Assembly (NCBI GenBank): GCA_016182785.1
Contig: JACPFU010000023.1
Location: 186,001-250,000 of the forward strand
Direction of reading: 5' to 3'
Length of the DNA: 64,000 nt
Source: Lysobacterales bacterium
GTDB lineage: Bacteria; Pseudomonadota; Gammaproteobacteria; Xanthomonadales; Ahniellaceae
Under the pieces are notes generated by a model. The model made no database searches. It was not told the origin of the DNA and saw only the letters and a program-made list of their open reading frames with translations. Positions 37,845 to 46,453 of this stretch are shown piece after piece (position 1 is the first letter of the stretch; the number at the start of each line of letters is the position of its first letter). A program made the translations under genes and the position numbers.

Positions 37845-39632
37845 CTAGAAGCGCGGGCAGTCGCGGCAGGCGGCGGGTGGGTCATCGGACAGCATGCGCC
37901 GGCGATGGTTGGTCATTGCTGATCCATTCCACCATTCGGACACGGGCAGCGAGTGCACGTTGCCAATATCCGATTCCGGCTGGCAGTCGCAGATCGTCAG
38001 TTTGCCATCCACTCCAACCGGGATGCTCTGCCAAGGCGACAGGCAATGGCCGTGCTGCGGCGAGCGGCTCGTGAGCTCCTCGCCCCGCAGCATGAGGAAC
38101 GCGGGCCAGCGTCGTTGCAGGTCGAACTCCTCCAGTCCGCGCACCGACAGCACCGGCAGACGGCGCGTCGCGGCTTGGCGGAGCGCATGTCGGAGGATGC
38201 GTGCAGTTTCGGTGTCGAAACCGGCGCGAACCGAACGCGCCTGATTCACCGGAAAGTTCAGGTCGGTCGCCATCAGGGCATCGATGCCAACGCTGGCCGC
38301 GAAGTCCACGATTGCCTCCAACTCGCCGACGGTCTCCGCGGTCAGTGCGGTGAACACTGATGTTGCAAGCCGCGCGCCCTGGCGTTCGCGTTCCGCCATG
38401 AATCCTCGGATGTTGGCGAGGATGTGCTGCATGCGGCTGCCGCGACGCACGCGACGGGCTGCGGCCTGGTCGATCGCGTCCAGGCTGAAGGTGATGCTGG
38501 CAAGACCCGAGGAGCAGAGTGCCCGCGCCATGGCGGCATCGAGTTGCATGGCGTTGGTGACCAGACCCACCCGTCGGCCCTGACCACTGGCAAGTTGCAC
38601 GAATTCGACCGCCTCCGGATGCAGCAAGGGCTCGCCGAGCCCGACGAGGACGATGCGCCATGCATGGGGCAGGGCACCGAGCACGCGAACGAAGTCCGCG
38701 CGGCTCATGAAGCGCGAGCGCGGCTTGAGCCGGGTGCGTGCGCAGGAAACACAGGCGAGCGTGCAGCGCGTAGTGATCTCGATGTTGGCAACGGTGGGTT
38801 CAACCGTGGCGACTGGGTCCGCCGCGAAGGCTTGGCCGAGCAAGCGCCGACCGGCGGGGCTTTCAGCGATGTGTCGCAGGCCGTGCGGCCACGCGGTGCC
38901 GAACGGCGCGAGTCCAGGCAACGCTTCCAGCGGTGGTGGGATAGCGCACGCGTTGCGTGCATCGTCCACGGCCCTGCGGATGACGTCGATGGCGACCGCG
39001 CTTCCGGCGCCATCGAACAGGTGATGCTGAGCGCCGGCGATGGGGGCGAGTCGTGTCGGACCGGAGCTGCGACGACGCCAAGCCTCCGCATCCTGCAGCG
39101 GAACCAGTTCGTCTGCCTCTCCGTGCACGATCAGCACTGGTGCCGAGAGGCGCAGTTCTGGGCCGCGAGCAAGACGGTTGACCATCGTGGCCAACGATCC
39201 AAGGTCGTGCAGGGAAGGCTGCCGGCCGCGGCCATCGCGATGTTCGCTCCAGCGCCGAGCGTATGCGGTATTGATGCGTGGTGGCGTGGCGCACAACACG
39301 AGCAGCAGCAGGTCGCCGAGGCCCGCGGGTGACTCACTCAGTTCGGCAGCAAGCCAGGACAGGATCAGGTTGCCGCCGGTGGAGTGACCGATCAGAACGA
39401 GACGACGACCGGCTTCGCGTTGGCGTCGCACCGCCGCCGACAGCGCCGACAGGAACGCGGTTTCGTCGAATGCCGGCGTATTCGTGCCGCCGTGCCCGGG
39501 CAGTTGCAGGCACTCGACCGAATCCGTACTCGCCAATCCCTGCGCGAGCGGAGCGAGGTCGGCGGCAGCACCAAGGTAGCCATGCACGAGGACATGGCCG
39601 ATGGCGGGGCGCGCCGCGCTCGAAGCGTTCAC
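37845..39632 (-). CDS. Alpha/beta hydrolase fused to radical SAM-SPASM enzyme
   Basis: 595 aa, two enzymes in one chain. Residues 1-235: alpha/beta hydrolase with HGYLG oxyanion loop, nucleophile S84 in GHSTGG, likely acid D174 (HGEADELVP) and His 203/204 (AQHHLF). Residues 280-480: radical SAM core with C290-x3-C294-x2-C297 for the 4Fe-4S cluster and VGLGEPLLH. Residues 515-595: SPASM-like region (CLSPWQSIPV, DGKLTICDC, GNV, EWWNG, CRDC at 589-592) for auxiliary clusters. The combination is unusual. Overlaps the upstream glycosyltransferase gene by 4 nt, so the two are coupled. Substrate unknown; peptide or small-molecule modification is possible. No precursor peptide recognised. Confidence 0.85.
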   Translation of the reverse strand: MNASSAARPAIGHVLVHGYLGAAADLAPLAQGLASTDSVECLQLPGHGGTNTPAFDETAFLSALSAAVRRQREAGRRLVLIGHSTGGNLILSWLAAELSESPAGLGDLLLLVLCATPPRINTAYARRWSEHRDGRGRQPSLHDLGSLATMVNRLARGPELRLSAPVLIVHGEADELVPLQDAEAWRRRSSGPTRLAPIAGAQHHLFDGAGSAVAIDVIRRAVDDARNACAIPPPLEALPGLAPFGTAWPHGLRHIAESPAGRRLLGQAFAADPVATVEPTVANIEITTRCTLACVSCARTRLKPRSRFMSRADFVRVLGALPHAWRIVLVGLGEPLLHPEAVEFVQLASGQGRRVGLVTNAMQLDAAMARALCSSGLASITFSLDAIDQAAARRVRRGSRMQHILANIRGFMAERERQGARLATSVFTALTAETVGELEAIVDFAASVGIDALMATDLNFPVNQARSVRAGFDTETARILRHALRQAATRRLPVLSVRGLEEFDLQRRWPAFLMLRGEELTSRSPQHGHCLSPWQSIPVGVDGKLTICDCQPESDIGNVHSLPVSEWWNGSAMTNHRRRMLSDDPPAACRDCPRF

Positions 39633-40840
39633 GTGCGCTCCATGGCTGCGGCCAGGGCCTGGGCGCCGGAATAGCGAGCAAGGGCGTTGGCCGATCGATC
39701 AAGATCGTCCGCCAGGCTGCTGCGGGCGAGGAACTCCACCAGATCTGCAGCGACCCTGGCGATCGGAAGTGCCAGAAAGCTCGCCTCGGCAGCCGCCGGC
39801 TGGCCCCGGAACACGAGTCCTCGAAGCATGCGCTGGCCGCAGCCCATGCGTTCCACGCAACGGCCGTTCTGCGCCTGCTCCGGCTGCTGGGGCAGGACGA
39901 ACACCGGCAGCCGGCGCTCCATCGTCTCGAAGACGAGCATCTGTCCACCGTGGCAAACCACCAGCTTGGCGTAGGCCAAGGCGGTCTCGACCGGCAGGAA
40001 GTCGAACACGGCCAGTCGCCCGGGGGCGAGCGGCAGGCCGGTTACCTGCTGGCCACCCAGGGCCAGCGCGACCGAATAGCCGAGCTGCCACAGAACCTCC
40101 AGAATTCGGCCGATCTGGCGAGGCGCGGAGTGACCCGTTCCGAGTGCGAGAAACGCGATGGGACCTTCCAGCCGTTCCAGTGCATCGGCGGACACCTGTG
40201 CCCTTGGCCAGCCGGCCCAGTGCAAGGGGCCCACATGCAGGTAGCCGGGTCGCTGGGGCAGCGGCTGGAACTCGGGGAAGTCCCACAGGAAGGTGCGTCG
40301 TCCCTCGAGCAACTGCCAGGTGTCGGCAACCGGAGCGAGGCCCAGCGCAGTCAGTGCCGGAGCCATACGCCGGGCGCTGGCTTCCCGGAAGAAGCGCAGG
40401 GCGGCGCGTTGTTCGCCGGCGCCCGGTTCGTCGGGTGCGAATCCGAGCACCTCTTCGCATGCCGGGGTCATCGAGCCGCAGATCAGCGCGTCATACGGCA
40501 CGTTGGCCAGCGTCGCCGACAGCGGGCCGGTGAAGCGGAACACCCCGAGCACGGCATCTGGCTTGAGGTCGCGGATCAGCGCCACTTCGGCGCGCACGCA
40601 GTCCTCCACCCGTGCCGGCCGAAACCAGGAGAGGGTCGGCAGCGGCTCGCCGTCGGCGTCCTGAAGATCCGGAAGAACGAAGCGGGGGCTCTCGCCCAGA
40701 CGCTCCAGGAACGCGGCGCGCTTGCTCGAAACCGCCAGCAGGACCTCATGCCCGCGAGACTCCAGCGCATCGCGCAAGGCCAGGCACTTGGCGATGTGCG
40801 ACAGCGTGTTGTTGCCTGGCAGGAGCAGGAAGCGGCTCAT
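39629..40840 (-). CDS. GT1-type glycosyltransferase
   Basis: 403 aa GT-B-fold enzyme of the UGT/MGT kind. N-terminal FLLLPGNNTLSHIAKCLAL, where family members have a Gly-rich acceptor loop. C-terminal CHGGQMLVFETMERRLPVFVLPQQPEQAQN resembles the PSPG-like donor site (HGG...E...P...Q..N; quoted here as two parts: CHGGQMLV and PQQPEQAQN). Sugar donor and acceptor are unknown. Translationally coupled to the hydrolase-radical SAM gene. Sits 102 bp downstream of radA on the same strand. Confidence 0.8.
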   Translation of the reverse strand: MSRFLLLPGNNTLSHIAKCLALRDALESRGHEVLLAVSSKRAAFLERLGESPRFVLPDLQDADGEPLPTLSWFRPARVEDCVRAEVALIRDLKPDAVLGVFRFTGPLSATLANVPYDALICGSMTPACEEVLGFAPDEPGAGEQRAALRFFREASARRMAPALTALGLAPVADTWQLLEGRRTFLWDFPEFQPLPQRPGYLHVGPLHWAGWPRAQVSADALERLEGPIAFLALGTGHSAPRQIGRILEVLWQLGYSVALALGGQQVTGLPLAPGRLAVFDFLPVETALAYAKLVVCHGGQMLVFETMERRLPVFVLPQQPEQAQNGRCVERMGCGQRMLRGLVFRGQPAAAEASFLALPIARVAADLVEFLARSSLADDLDRSANALARYSGAQALAAAMERT

Positions 40841-40942
40841 CCGCGCGTCGTTTCCCTGTCGACCTCGGTCACGTCCATGAACGTCCTCAAGCCGCCTCCC
40901 ATGGATTCTTCGGGCGGGCGTCTCGGCCGAATTGCACCATCG

Positions 40943-42310
40943 TCAGTCGAGCACTGCAATCGCCTCGGCCAGACGATCTACCGCGATGATCTGGATGCCG
41001 GCCGGGGCCTTCTTGGGGGCGTTGGCTTTCGGCACGACGATGCGTTTGAAGCCGTGCGAGGCGGCTTCGCGGATGCGTTCCTCGCCGTTCGGGACCGGGC
41101 GGATCTCGCCGGCGAGGCCGACTTCGCCAAACGCGGCCAAGTGCGAACCGAGCGGGCGATTGCGGAAGCTCGACAGTGCCGCCAGCAGCACCGGCAGGTC
41201 GGCCGCGGTTTCCTGCACGCGGATGCCGCCGACCACGTTCACGAACACGTCCTGGTCGTAGAGCGCGAAGCCGCCGTGCTTGTGCAGCACCGCGAGCAGC
41301 ATCGCCAGGCGGTTCTGTTCCAGACCGAGCGCGACGCGGCGTGGATTGGCGAGCGGGGATTGATCGACCAGCGCCTGCACCTCGACCAGCAACGGTCGCG
41401 TGCCCTCGCGGGTGACCATGATGGCGCTGCCCGGGGTCGGTTCGCCGTGGTTCGAGAGGAAGATCGCGGACGGATTCGGCACCTCGCGCAGACCCTTGTC
41501 GCCCATCGCGAACACGCCGAGTTCGTTGACCGCGCCAAAGCGGTTCTTGAATGCGCGCAGCACGCGGAATCTGCTGCCGGCCTCGCCCTCGAAGTACAGC
41601 ACCGCGTCGACCATGTGTTCGAGCACGCGCGGACCGGCGATGCCGCCTTCCTTGGTCACGTGGCCGATCAGGAACACGGCGCAGCCCACTTCCTTGGCGT
41701 AGCGCACCAGCCGCGCCGCCGATTCGCGCACCTGCGACACCGAGCCGGGCGCCGATTCGATCTGGTCGGAATACATGGTCTGGATCGAGTCGATCACCAG
41801 GAAGTCCGGCTTCTGCGCGACCGCGGTGTCGAGAATGCGCTCGATGCCGGTGTCGGCGAGCGCATCAATCGCGTCGAGCGGCAGGCCGAGTCGGCGCGCG
41901 CGCGCCGCCACCTGGCCGAGGCTCTCTTCGCCGGTCACATACAGCGTCTTCGAGCGCCCGCCGAGCGCCGCAAGGGCCTGCAGCACCAGGGTCGACTTGC
42001 CGATTCCGGGATCACCACCGATCAGCACCACCGAGCCGCGCACCAGTCCGCCACCGAGCACGCGGTCGAGCTCGCCGATGCCGATCAGGGTGCGTTGTTC
42101 CTCCGACTCCGACACGTTCGCCAGCGGCGTGACCAACGCACTGCCTGCGCCCGCGTAGCCGCCGCGCGCTTCCTGCTTCGACGACTTGCCCGTGGCCAGC
42201 CGCACTTCGGACAGCGTGTTCCAGGCATTGCATTCGCCGCACTGGCCCTGCCACTTCGAGTACTCGGCGCCGCAGTCGTTGCAGACGTAGGCGGTCTTGG
42301 CTTTGGCCAT
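40943..42310 (-). CDS. radA: DNA repair protein RadA (Sms)
   Basis: 455 aa. Branch-migration ATPase of homologous recombination. N-terminal four-Cys zinc finger (C10-x2-C13-x10-C24-x2-C27), Walker A GGDPGIGKST, RadA-specific KNRFG motif, and a C-terminal Lon-like domain (LAGEIRPVPNGEERIREA). Intact. Directly downstream of alr on the minus strand (7-bp gap), so alr-radA is likely one transcript. Confidence 0.96.
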   Translation of the reverse strand: MAKAKTAYVCNDCGAEYSKWQGQCGECNAWNTLSEVRLATGKSSKQEARGGYAGAGSALVTPLANVSESEEQRTLIGIGELDRVLGGGLVRGSVVLIGGDPGIGKSTLVLQALAALGGRSKTLYVTGEESLGQVAARARRLGLPLDAIDALADTGIERILDTAVAQKPDFLVIDSIQTMYSDQIESAPGSVSQVRESAARLVRYAKEVGCAVFLIGHVTKEGGIAGPRVLEHMVDAVLYFEGEAGSRFRVLRAFKNRFGAVNELGVFAMGDKGLREVPNPSAIFLSNHGEPTPGSAIMVTREGTRPLLVEVQALVDQSPLANPRRVALGLEQNRLAMLLAVLHKHGGFALYDQDVFVNVVGGIRVQETAADLPVLLAALSSFRNRPLGSHLAAFGEVGLAGEIRPVPNGEERIREAASHGFKRIVVPKANAPKKAPAGIQIIAVDRLAEAIAVLD

Positions 42311-42317
42311 GCAGACC

Positions 42318-43400
42318 TCAGTGTTCGTCTTCGAGGAACATCACGCGGCGGGTGACGCCGCAGGTGAGTTCGTAGCTGATGGTGCCGGCGGCGGTGGCGA
42401 TGCGTTCGACCGGGAGTTCGGGTCCCCACAGCAGGACGCGGTCGTTGACCTTCGCGTCGGGGTGTTTGCGCAGGTCGATCGTCATCAGGTCCATCGACAC
42501 GCGGCCGATGATCGGCGCGACGCGGCCATGCAGCAGCACCGGCGTACCGCTCGGCGCGCTGCGCGGGTAGCCGTCGCCATAGCCGATCGCGACCACGCCG
42601 ACGTCCATGTCCTCGGGGCATTCATAGCGGCCGCCGTAGCCGACGCGTTCGCCGCGACCGACGCGATTGATCGCGATCAGCTTGCTCGACAGGCTCATCG
42701 CCGGGCGCAAGCCGTCGTCGGCGCCGCAGCGGCCGTGTTCGACGCTGAGGCCATACAGCGCGCCGCCGGCACGTACCCACTCCGCATGCGCTTCCGGGCA
42801 GTGCACGATGGCGGCGGAATTGGCGATCGATCGCGCCGCGTGCGAATGCGCGGTGGCGAGCCGGAAGTGTCCGAGCTGGATCGCGGTGCTCGGTTGCTCC
42901 GGCTCGTCGGAACTGGCGAAGTGGCTCATCAGCACCAGTTCGGCGTGCGCGTTCGGCAGCGCGCGCAGTTCGGCGAGCAGGGCATCGGTGCGCGCCGGAT
43001 CGAAACCGAGTCGGTGCATGCCGGTGTCGAGCTTGAGCCAGATGCGCAGCGGGCGCGGGTCGCGGTCTGCGCGAAGCAGCGCAAGCTGGTGGTCGTGGTG
43101 GACGACGATGTCGAGGTCGAGCCGGCGCACTTCCAGCAGGTCGCCGGCCTCGTCGATTCCGGACAGCACCACGGTGCGATGGCGGATGCCGGCAGCGCGC
43201 AGGCGCTGGCCGTCGGCAATCGCGGCGACGCCGTAGGCATCGGCCGCGGACAACGCGCGTGCCACGCGCTCGAGCCCGTGGCCGTAGCCGTCGGCCTTGA
43301 TCACCGCCATCACGCGGCTGTGCGGCGCCAGTGCGCGCACCCGCGCCAGGTTGTGTCGCAACGCGCCGAGGTGGATCGTCGCGAATGCCGATCGACTCAC
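42318..43400 (-). CDS. alr: Alanine racemase
   Basis: 360 aa PLP enzyme supplying D-alanine for peptidoglycan. PLP-Lys in VIKADGYGHG, catalytic Tyr region RVGYGGRY, and AIGYGDGYPR. The GTG start at 43400 overlaps the dnaB stop (GTGA), implying coupling; no better start exists downstream. The dnaB-alr order is common in gammaproteobacteria. Confidence 0.95.
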   Translation of the reverse strand: MSRSAFATIHLGALRHNLARVRALAPHSRVMAVIKADGYGHGLERVARALSAADAYGVAAIADGQRLRAAGIRHRTVVLSGIDEAGDLLEVRRLDLDIVVHHDHQLALLRADRDPRPLRIWLKLDTGMHRLGFDPARTDALLAELRALPNAHAELVLMSHFASSDEPEQPSTAIQLGHFRLATAHSHAARSIANSAAIVHCPEAHAEWVRAGGALYGLSVEHGRCGADDGLRPAMSLSSKLIAINRVGRGERVGYGGRYECPEDMDVGVVAIGYGDGYPRSAPSGTPVLLHGRVAPIIGRVSMDLMTIDLRKHPDAKVNDRVLLWGPELPVERIATAAGTISYELTCGVTRRVMFLEDEH

Positions 43401-46261
43401 TCGAAGCTCCCGGCGAAACCGGCGGACGCGTGGTTCTCGAACTTGGTGTAGTGGCCGAGGAAGGTCAGCTTGACCGACCCGGTCGGGCCGTTGCGCTGTT
43501 TGCCGATGATGATTTCGGCGAGTCCCTTGTCCGGCGATTCCTTGTTGTAGTACTCGTCGCGGTAGATGAACACGATCACGTCGGCGTCCTGCTCGATGGC
43601 GCCGGATTCGCGCAGATCGGCCATCACCGGGCGCTTGTCGGTGCGCTGTTCGAGCGAGCGGTTGAGCTGCGACAGTGCGATCACCGGCACGTTCAGTTCC
43701 TTCGCCAGCGCCTTCAGGCTGCGCGAGATCTCGGAGATCTCGGTGGCGCGGTTCTCGCGCGTGCCGGGCACCGCCATCAGCTGCAGGTAGTCGATCACGA
43801 TCAGGCCGAGGTCGTGCTCGCGCTTGAGCCGGCGCGCGCGCGCGCGCAGCTCGCCGGGCGACAGCGCCGGAGTGTCGTCGATGAAGATCTTGGCGTCCTT
43901 GAGCAGGGTGATCGCCGAACTCACGCGCGGCCAGTCGGCGTCTTCCAGTTCGCCGGTGCGCAAGTGCTGCTGGTTGATGCGGCCGAGCGAGGAAATCAGA
44001 CGAAACGCCAGCTGCGACGCCGACATTTCCATCGAGAACACCGCCACCGCCTTCTTGCCCTTGATCGCCGCGTACTCGGCCATGTTCAGCGCCAGGGCGG
44101 TGTTGTGCACGCAGATGTCGTTGGCGACGAAGTTGTGGGTGACCGGTATGGTCAGGTCGTACACCTGCTTGTCGCCGAGCGGAGTGATGCGCTCGATGCG
44201 GTCCCACAACACGTCGGAGTGCGCGAGCGCCATCAGTTCGGGCGCGTCGAGGACCATCGCGATCGCGGCCAGGTGCGGACGCGTCAGCGCACGGCGACCG
44301 GCATGGGAGTTGGAATCGTTGTAGCCGGCGCGGCGCGCGAGTTCGGCCCAGCTCATCGCACCCTTGGCCGCCGCGATCCGCTGCCAGACGGTTGCCGGAA
44401 TCAGGTCGACATTGCTGCGACTGCCGCGGCCGAGCAGGGCAGTACGAACCCGCTCGACGGCGGCGTGCTTGCCGTGGATGCCGATGCTGCCGACGAACCG
44501 TGCCAGCGAGCCGGCGTCGGTGATTTCGAGCTGCCAGCTCGCACGGCGCGTGTCGCGATAGCGCACCCAGCGCTGACGAAGCTTGGCGATGATCCCGAAA
44601 CGCAGCAGCAGGTGCTGGATCTGCCGCGCCAGCTTCTCGCTGACGCTGGCATAGCCGACTTGCGCCTGGCCGCTGCTCAGTACGCTGGCCCAGCCGTCGG
44701 TCGCGAACAGCCGGTTCAGGAACAGCGCGACCTGTTCGCGCCGCAGACGGAATACCTGCGCCGGCACGAACTTGCCGTGAGCCGAGGGACGGTCCAGGCC
44801 GAGTTGGCGCAGCCACAGCGTCAGCGCATTGGGTGCGTTGTGGCGGGCGGCTTGCGCCGCGGAAACGTCCCAGTCGAGCCAGGCGCCCAGGCGTTCCGCG
44901 GTGGCGGCGTCCGCCACCGTTCGCGCTTGCATCCAGTGCGTGACGCTGGCCGCGCTCACGCCGACCGCCTGCGCCAGCTGCCGTTGCGGCAGCGCTCGCG
45001 CCACCAACGCCTGCTGCAATCCGGTGGCGAAACGGCGACGGTTTTCGCTCACGTCGCCACTGTCGGCGCCGATGCGCCAGGTCGGTGTGCGGACGCGTTC
45101 GCCGGCATGCTCAAGCGACGCCCGCACGCCGCCGAACTCGGCGACACTGGCGACGAACTCCGCGCCGATCTCGGGGTTGCCATTGGTGAAGCGCGGAGTG
45201 CTGCCGGTGAGGCCGCCGTCGCCAAGCAGGTAGGCGAGCAGCTTGACCTCGCACTCCCGCCAGCTGGCATCGCCAAAGGTATCGAGCACTCTCGGCACCG
45301 CGATCCAGTCGCCTGGCTGGAGTTCGGCGAGCGGCTTCCATCCTTCCGGTGTCAGGAACGGATGCGGCAGCGTCGTCTCGACGCGGCGGCCGAGCCGGGT
45401 GCTTACCTCGAATACCGGTTTCAGTCCGTCGTCGATGTAGTCGCTCGGCAACGTGCGGTGCAGTCGCAAGTCGTCGCCGAGCGTGGCGATGCCGGTGTCG
45501 CGGCGCGCGACGACTTCGGCCATGGTGACGATGCTGCCGTCGTCGGCGACCAGTTCGGCATCATGCGACAGGCATTTCCCCATCGACGGCCTCGCCGCGA
45601 GGATGATCAGGTCGGAGGGCTGCAGGCCGGCGGTCATCTCGTCGAAGTCGCGCAGGCCGGTGGCAAGTCCGGTGACCGCACCGCGGTTTTCGTAGCGGTG
45701 CTGCAACTGCGCGAACGCTTCCTTCACCGCCGCGCCCATGCTGACGAACCCCTTGCGCCCGCGCGCGCCGGCCTCGGCGATGCGGAACACCTTCTGCTCC
45801 GCGGTTTCCAGCAGTTCGTGGCTGGAGCGACCTTCGGGCACGAATGCGTCGCCGGCGATCTCGGTGCCGGCGTCGATCAGCTGCCGCAATACCGACTTCT
45901 CGCGCACGATGTCGGCGTAGGAGACGATGTTCGCCGCCGACGGCGTGGTGTTGGCGAGCTCCAGGATGTAGCGCGAGCCGCCGACCAGTTCCGCGATGCC
46001 CTGTGCGTCGAACCACTCGCCCAGCGTGACCGCGTCGGCGGGCATGCCCTTGTTCGACAGTTCGCCGATGGCGCGGAAGATCAGTGCGTGGTCGCGGCGA
46101 TAGAAATCGTGCTCGTTGATGCGGTCGGCGACCTTGTCCCAGGCTTCGGCCGAGAGCATCAGCCCACCGAGCACGGCCTGTTCGGCCTCGATCGAGTTCG
46201 GCGGCACCCGCAGCGGATCGAGTTTCTTCACGGCGGGAAACGATTCGGGGCGGGCGGCCAT
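43397..46261 (-). CDS. dnaB: Replicative DNA helicase DnaB, intein-containing precursor
   Basis: 954-aa precursor. The exteins total 463 aa, a normal DnaB: residues 1-229 (N-terminal dimerisation domain to the Walker A lysine) and 721-954 (ATPase with DYLQLMAVPG, SQLNRSLEQR, VFIYRDEYY). An intein (230-720) interrupts the P-loop exactly after ARPSMGK, and the C-extein begins with Thr. Splicing is required for a functional helicase. Start at 46261 has GAGGAAG upstream and gives MAARPESFPA; in-frame ATG 46324 would add 21 residues and is less likely. Overlaps alr. Confidence 0.96.
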   Translation of the reverse strand: MAARPESFPAVKKLDPLRVPPNSIEAEQAVLGGLMLSAEAWDKVADRINEHDFYRRDHALIFRAIGELSNKGMPADAVTLGEWFDAQGIAELVGGSRYILELANTTPSAANIVSYADIVREKSVLRQLIDAGTEIAGDAFVPEGRSSHELLETAEQKVFRIAEAGARGRKGFVSMGAAVKEAFAQLQHRYENRGAVTGLATGLRDFDEMTAGLQPSDLIILAARPSMGKCLSHDAELVADDGSIVTMAEVVARRDTGIATLGDDLRLHRTLPSDYIDDGLKPVFEVSTRLGRRVETTLPHPFLTPEGWKPLAELQPGDWIAVPRVLDTFGDASWRECEVKLLAYLLGDGGLTGSTPRFTNGNPEIGAEFVASVAEFGGVRASLEHAGERVRTPTWRIGADSGDVSENRRRFATGLQQALVARALPQRQLAQAVGVSAASVTHWMQARTVADAATAERLGAWLDWDVSAAQAARHNAPNALTLWLRQLGLDRPSAHGKFVPAQVFRLRREQVALFLNRLFATDGWASVLSSGQAQVGYASVSEKLARQIQHLLLRFGIIAKLRQRWVRYRDTRRASWQLEITDAGSLARFVGSIGIHGKHAAVERVRTALLGRGSRSNVDLIPATVWQRIAAAKGAMSWAELARRAGYNDSNSHAGRRALTRPHLAAIAMVLDAPELMALAHSDVLWDRIERITPLGDKQVYDLTIPVTHNFVANDICVHNTALALNMAEYAAIKGKKAVAVFSMEMSASQLAFRLISSLGRINQQHLRTGELEDADWPRVSSAITLLKDAKIFIDDTPALSPGELRARARRLKREHDLGLIVIDYLQLMAVPGTRENRATEISEISRSLKALAKELNVPVIALSQLNRSLEQRTDKRPVMADLRESGAIEQDADVIVFIYRDEYYNKESPDKGLAEIIIGKQRNGPTGSVKLTFLGHYTKFENHASAGFAGSFE
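44102..45574 (-). mobile_element. DnaB intein with LAGLIDADG homing endonuclease
   Basis: 491 codons in frame (precursor residues 230-720). Block A CLSHDAELV with nucleophile Cys230; block B TLPHPFLT; endonuclease motifs LLAYLLGDGG (341-350) and LFATDGWAS (518-526), each with the acidic residue, so homing activity may persist; block F VYDLTIPVTHNF; block G ends VHN720 before Thr +1. Two helix-turn-helix-like stretches lie within it (about 425-445 and 636-652), probably DNA recognition. Insertion in Walker A is a known DnaB intein site. Self-splicing is predicted. Confidence 0.93.
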
Positions 46262-46453
46262 GGCGGAACTTCCTCGGGCGGGCGGGGATGGTAGTGGCTG
46301 CAGCATGCGGAGCGTTGCAGACAAGGTTGTGGATAGCTTCTGGACATCTCAGGGCCTGAGACCGGCGGTGATCGCGCGCGAGGTGCCGGAATGTCAACGA
46401 TTCGATGCCACCCGGTAGTCGCATCGACGCAGTTCGCCTATCATCGCCGGGTC
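46262..46453. other. Divergent dnaB / cyclase-FHA promoter region
   Basis: 192 bp. A TATCAT -10-like box at 46439-46444 would place +1 at about 46451, 3 nt before the cyclase ATG, suggesting a nearly leaderless mRNA. No clear dnaB promoter picked out by eye. Confidence 0.35.

Noticed and set aside
40837..40902. 21-codon minus-strand ORF (MGGGLRTFMDVTEVDRETTRG, split after 20) overlapping the glycosyltransferase start
   Set aside because: Considered as a precursor peptide for the radical SAM enzyme; it has no core-like or leader-like features and no conserved Cys/Ser/Thr pattern. Kept only as a possible upstream ORF.
39278..42355. 1025-codon plus-strand ORF opposite the glycosyltransferase and radA
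   Set aside because: The minus strand carries the recognisable proteins; this frame gives no domain.
43331..46294. 987-codon plus-strand ORF opposite dnaB
   Set aside because: dnaB and its intein are unambiguous on the minus strand.
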